Source: Sipunculus nudus | Lineage: Eukaryota; Annelida; Sipuncula; Golfingiida; Sipunculidae | Reading direction: 5' to 3' | Length of the DNA: 64,000 nucleotides | NCBI GenBank assembly: GCA_026874595.1 | Contig: CM049314.1 | Coordinates: 76,772,300-76,836,299, forward strand | Position numbers and translations under genes: made by a program | Notes under the pieces: model-generated | The model's database searches: none | Seen by the model: the letters and a program-made list of their open reading frames with translations, nothing else | Told to the model about the DNA's origin: nothing | Shown: positions 51,613-64,000 of the stretch, one piece after another | Numbering within the stretch: the stretch's first letter is position 1 | Layout of the letters: each line of letters starts with the position of its first letter

Positions 51613-51778
51613 ATAGCCACAGTGAGGTTTAGATTGTCTAACCAGTGTTACGGAAGTTTACAATAACATGTAGATCTCATCATACAGTGCTCCTGAGAGA
51701 GTGGCATTGCAGGTCATGAACATATCAGGAAAACTATATTTGATGGAATTAGAATAAGGTGCCCATATAAGGTACCAA

Positions 51779-52090
51779 GGGGGCAGTGGTGTAATGGTTA
51801 AGGTGCCCGGCTCAAGATCAAGAGGTCATGAGTTCTAATTCCAGTCAGACCCCTATTGTGCCAAGACTTTGGGCAAGGTCCTAACCGCATGTGTGCCTCT
51901 GTCCACCCAGCAGTAGAAATGGGTACCAGTAATACTGGGAAGGTATTAAACCTGGGCTAGACTAGTGTCCCATCCAAGAGGAGTTTCTCCGAAGCTGCTT
52001 CACGCTTCAGAAACCGGGATAAGCTCCGGCCTGATGAAGCAGCAGGCACTGGTGTAAAAGATAAACAGACTCGACCTTACCTTTATAAAA
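51779..52090 (+). mobile_element. tRNA-derived SINE, plus strand
   Basis: Box A TGGTGTAATGG (51788-51798) and a box B-like GAGTTCTAATTCC (51830-51842) head a ~310-bp element. The central part has GTCCACCCAGCAGTAGAAAT and GGGTACCAGTAAT, a core I associate with SINEs of marine invertebrates (from memory). It ends near CCTTTATAAAAGG. It lies head to head with the minus-strand SINE upstream. Confidence 0.72.
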
Positions 52091-52202
52091 GGGGACACTT
52101 CAAGTCTGTTGAACAATTTGGATATTTCTACTTTTTTTCACATTTTCATATGATTTATGATTTGACATTTTATTAAGAGACTTGTATTTTTTATATTTTC
52201 AG

Positions 52203-53180
52203 CTATTATAAGTCCATGTAAATAAATGGAGGAGTAAAACCAGAGAAAAGAAGACACTGACACCACACCAACCCTCGTCAGCTGATCAAAGCTGAAACTG
52301 CTATCTTATAAATACACAGACTGGGTGATAACAGTGCACTGTATAAGATATAACAGTTTTCCAAGTGGCTATTGACTAAACCAGTATATACTCTGTTTGG
52401 AATAATCATTTTCTGACAAATACAAGATTTTTTTTAACCCTGTTTTGTTTATTTTATGAAGAAACAACACTTTAGAAATTGCAGTAGAGGAAAAGTATTG
52501 CAATTAAGATGCAGTTGGTAATTGAAGTATACCTAACAGGTAATTTAAAAAATAAATCATGCTCTGTTTAATGTCAGCAAAACATGTTCTACATTTGTGT
52601 GTAATCTGAAAAGTCCGAGGCTCTTCATGTATCAGTTAAACATTGAGCTGGTGGCCCAGTTGTGCTTGTTGTACTAATCGTTGCTTTATGATATTTGGCT
52701 AATATTACAGTAATTTTTATACCTAAGTAAAGTATATTTAATAGAATTATAGGAGTTAAAATATGGCATCAGTAAAGGATTTTAAGGTTCAGAATAAGGT
52801 CAATGACAGCAAAAGGTCAGTTGGAACAGCTAAGAGTACAACCAGTAAATACACACACACACATACATATATATGTAATCAGTAGATGATTGATGAAGAT
52901 ATCCTGCTGAAGCTGAATCTGATCAAGTGTTTGAAAAGGAAAAACATTTTAAAATGGGAAATATACTGCTTGTTAATCATGAATACACAATATATAATGT
53001 ATGCAGGAAGGACAGGCTACATTCCAAGTTTGTTTTTGGTTGAGTTTTCGATTTTGCTTGCTGCAGAGTCTGCATGATAAACATACGGGATTTACCTAAC
53101 AACCAAGGGGATTTGTTGTGCCAGAAATAACCTTTATTTACAATAAATATTTCACTGACAAACTGTCTGGAAATAAAGAG
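52203..53180 (+). other. RANBP2: Probable RANBP2 3' UTR exon
   Basis: Starts after acceptor TTTTCAG. It has no coding capacity of note. AATAAA-type signals occur at about 52220, 52546, 53141 and 53172; the last two form a plausible end. The extent is a guess. Confidence 0.4.
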
Positions 53181-55565
53181 ATCATGATCTTAATTCAGGT
53201 GGGAGCTTTGATCATAAACCCTGATTGTTTGTAACCCTCTGTGTTCGGATTCATCAGTTAATTGATACAATGATTTTCAAGTGTCTACATCATATAATAC
53301 CTTATGTAGTACAGGTAAAAACAGCGACATATTTTTCAGTTACTGGTTGGTTCAAAAATAAAAACTTTTAGGTGGACATTTGTGTAAAATTGATATTCCT
53401 TATTATTAATTTGTATATGTATATATGCATAGGTTTAATAGATTACCTGTTTGTTTCCAAAGGATCTGGAAAATGTACATCAAATAATAACAGTTGTGGT
53501 TATAATGAATGGAAAATTAATTTTTTATTGCATTTATGAAGATCTCAGATACTATTTTTCTATTATCCCTGTGAAATACTTTTAACACATATTTGCATTT
53601 ATGTATATTGCTCAATGAAGTTTTACTGGTTATGGTACGTTCCACAAAGAGATGCCTGTTGAAACCAGCATTGGTTATGTTTAGATATCATTGGTTTTTA
53701 TTGCAAAATTATACCAGATGGATCCTTTAATTAACATAATGCTAGTTTCCATAAGTTGCTGGAGTTAGATGTTCATCTGCCTGTACGCCGGGCTGTCTTG
53801 CTTTGTCCAGTGTGCTTGTAATTTTATTAATTGTTACAATTAAATCCAATATATCAAGAGTTAACTGTGCACTGTAGTCAATGATATTCACGCTGCATTA
53901 ACAAGAACACATGCACTGGAAACTTGTCAGGTTTACAAATGTTTATAGGATTGGTCAGAATTATTTTATTCTGGCATTTCAAAAACAGCAGCAGGTTTGT
54001 TTTGTTCAGTGTGTACAGGAGTGTCAGGAGGCAATTAATTGGTTGAGTTTTTTTTTGTTCATGATTCATGTAATCCCACTGTAATTTGAGGATTTTGGTA
54101 TGGGCCAAAAAAGCGTTATTCCACACAAAAACATTGCCAGTACACGCCACCAGACTCTCTCCGCAGACAGAGCTGTACTGTGCTTTTGCTTCCTTTATCC
54201 TTATCAAACCCTTATTGACAGGTTCATTTCTCCCAGTTACTTGAAACTGCTTGTGGGGGCTGCCTTTTGAATACACACTGACACCTACATACATGTCACA
54301 GGTTGTCAAAATTATACATTTACTATTGTTGAATGAAATTGCAGGTAAAGGCAAATTATATTAGAAGCCTGGTTTTATGGAAAACGGCCTATGCCTTTAT
54401 AAATTATTCACACTTGATTGTATGCCTCTTGTTTTTTTTGTCACTATGGTAAAACTTGTGCTGTAAGGCCTTTGGTTAAATATAATCATATTCTGATATA
54501 AATAATGTTGGTTTACTAATGACCACAGACAACATGTAAAACAGACAGATAACCAGCCACTCTGTAAACTAATGTGAAAATAAAATCATTTACCTTACGT
54601 CAGTGACTTGTTGTTCATGTTACATTCAAAGGATGTATCTACTGGTAGCCCTGATTTAGGGTTTGTGATGTACTTGTACACTGTAGTACACTACGCTTAC
54701 ACAACGAGTATGTGATAATTCAATGTATATGTAGTGTTAATCGTCTGATCTAGTTTTAATCATCTGATCACATATTTTATCGCAACATTTAACTATTATC
54801 CTTTAACCAAGTATAACAATAATGAATAAGGAACTGCTTAATTTTATTACCAGTGGTTTTATTTATGAACAATGAGCTGGTTATGCTCGAACATTTACAG
54901 TCATGATAGTAATTACATATAGAGAATGCACAATGTGATGATATAACTGTTCCTTAGTTTGAACAAATCTGTGCTTCTGGTGAACTATATACATTTCATT
55001 AATCAATACAGAGGTGCAATGGTGACTTCACTGTGATCCCTGAAGGAAAGCCCACATTTCATAATATGATTCCATACAAAGCAGTTTGACCATTCTGAAC
55101 TAGACTTCTGTAACTGTCATGGGACAGTCCCTGATTTGCCACCCTCTCCATGCCTATCACCGAATCTCCCACAGATCTTTTTAACTACCTGTTACATTTT
55201 TAGAAACAACTATAGTTCTGTAAAACAAGTGAAATTTGGCCGTTGTTTCTTGTGTTTTCAGAAATGAGCTAAAATGTTATATACATTTTGTTATGAATAT
55301 ATCCACAGTAAGTATGAATCAAATCAGGCAAAAAAAAGTGGCAGAATAATAAGTAAAAATACTACGAATAATAATGCAAAAAACAAATTCTTGGATTGTC
55401 CTGACAAGTATGTATCAACCTCATAAGATCTGTGACAAAGACATTCTGCATAACATCAATATCCTGGTCCCCTAAGCAGTTATTGAAAATACATCTAAAG
55501 TGAAGTCATGATTAATTTTATATTTTTTTTTTATTAATTTTATATTTTATTGATTAACTACTATT
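53181..55565. other. Intergenic region between convergent RANBP2 and GSR; GSR 3' UTR likely at right
   Basis: AT-rich, tail-to-tail spacer. On the minus strand AATAAA signals lie at 54858-54863 and 54843-54848 (seen as TTTATT on +), about 700 bp after the GSR stop and suitable as its polyadenylation signal. A minus-strand open frame at 53878-54354 is listed separately. Nothing else recognised. Confidence 0.5.
53878..54354 (-). other. Unrecognised minus-strand open frame, 158 codons
   Basis: The frame opens with TTG; the first ATG gives about 138 residues (MYVGVSVYSKGSPHKQFQVT onward). It is the longest non-repeat open frame outside the two genes. I recognise no domain, signal peptide or splice structure, and it lies in the convergent 3' region, so it may be chance or part of a UTR. 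Confidence 0.15.
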
Positions 55566-63835
<8,270 letters not shown>

Positions 63836-64000
63836 CTGAAGTAATCAACATAAACTGATGCCTGGCAAAATGTCAAATTCGAATTTATTTTAATTTTCCT
63901 AGACTTCTTTTATTCAGTTTTAGATTACAAATTTTGACACTATTTATTATGCTCAAGTCTACAAAGACGTTTACTGTAAAACAAACCTAGAATGATACTC

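Larger units (their letters stand above)
50757..52202 (+). other. Probable intron in RANBP2 3' UTR, holds two SINEs
   Basis: Donor GATAAG|GTAGCT at 50757 and acceptor ATATTTTCAG at 52202. If real, the last exon is entirely 3' UTR from 52203. The distance from stop to junction is 36 nt, shorter than the ~50-nt rule for nonsense-mediated decay. RNA evidence is not available to me. Confidence 0.5.

Noticed and set aside
50664-53180. Downstream cyclophilin A-like domain for RANBP2
   Set aside because: I looked for cyclophilin motifs such as FxxFHRxIPxFMxQ in all frames between the stop and GSR and saw none; the frame ends in a clear TGA.

Overview
The window is animal nuclear DNA: AT-rich, with short exons, long introns and canonical GT/AG junctions. 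The gene content and the repeat vocabulary (AGGTCAAAGGTCAAGGTCA-type repeats, TTTTAGCTCAGCTGAC-ended elements, tRNA-derived SINEs) suggest a lophotrochozoan, most likely a mollusc. That last step is inference from memory, not a database result.

Two genes lie tail to tail. On the + strand, from the left edge to about 50.7 kb (3' UTR probably to beyond 52.2 kb), is RANBP2/NUP358, the giant cytoplasmic-filament nucleoporin. I could place 35 coding exons whose phases all close, giving about 2590 residues in the window; only the first coding exon(s), about 20 codons, are missing at the left. The order is: TPR and alpha-helical N-terminus (71-19150), helical linker and coiled coil (22064-24753), and a 3.7-kb exon (25147-28846) with a degenerate RanBD-like domain, a canonical RanBD, two RanBP2-type zinc fingers, FG/FxF motifs and a second canonical RanBD. 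Then come a single SIM/IR SUMO-E3-like module (30271-30468), an FG exon (32734-32853), a third canonical RanBD (41291-44809) and a C-terminal acidic, degenerate RanBD (48131-50720). There is no cyclophilin domain before the stop codon. On the - strand, from 55.57 kb to the right edge, are the last six exons of glutathione reductase (GSR), from the NADPH-binding GxGYIAxE motif to the C-terminal HPTSSEE catalytic segment.

The most striking feature is a set of three minisatellites, each of which starts exactly on an exon-intron junction and carries copies of that junction. (1) 32832-40805: 242 occurrences of a 33-bp unit that fuses the end of a RANBP2 FG exon to its 5' splice site (CAG|GTAATT). 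It stays in frame as 11-residue FG repeats until a TGA at 34392. (2) 14591-15240: about 22 copies of a ~28-bp unit starting at the GTGAGT donor of RANBP2 exon 14501-14590. (3) 55716-56600: 16 copies of a ~56-bp unit that duplicates the 3' splice site and first ~30 bp of the last GSR exon. Array 1 has higher-order structure, including an exact 2440-bp duplication offset.

The introns also hold several transposon-like families: three elements with shared ends but different interiors (10243-12686, 30945-32306, 56938-59565); GTATCC-ended elements with ~280-bp internal tandem repeats (19255-21522, 29222-30084, 45268-46626); TACAGTGAAAC-ended MITE-like elements; and two SINEs in opposite orientation in a probable 3'-UTR intron of RANBP2. 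The remaining intronic and intergenic DNA shows nothing I can name.
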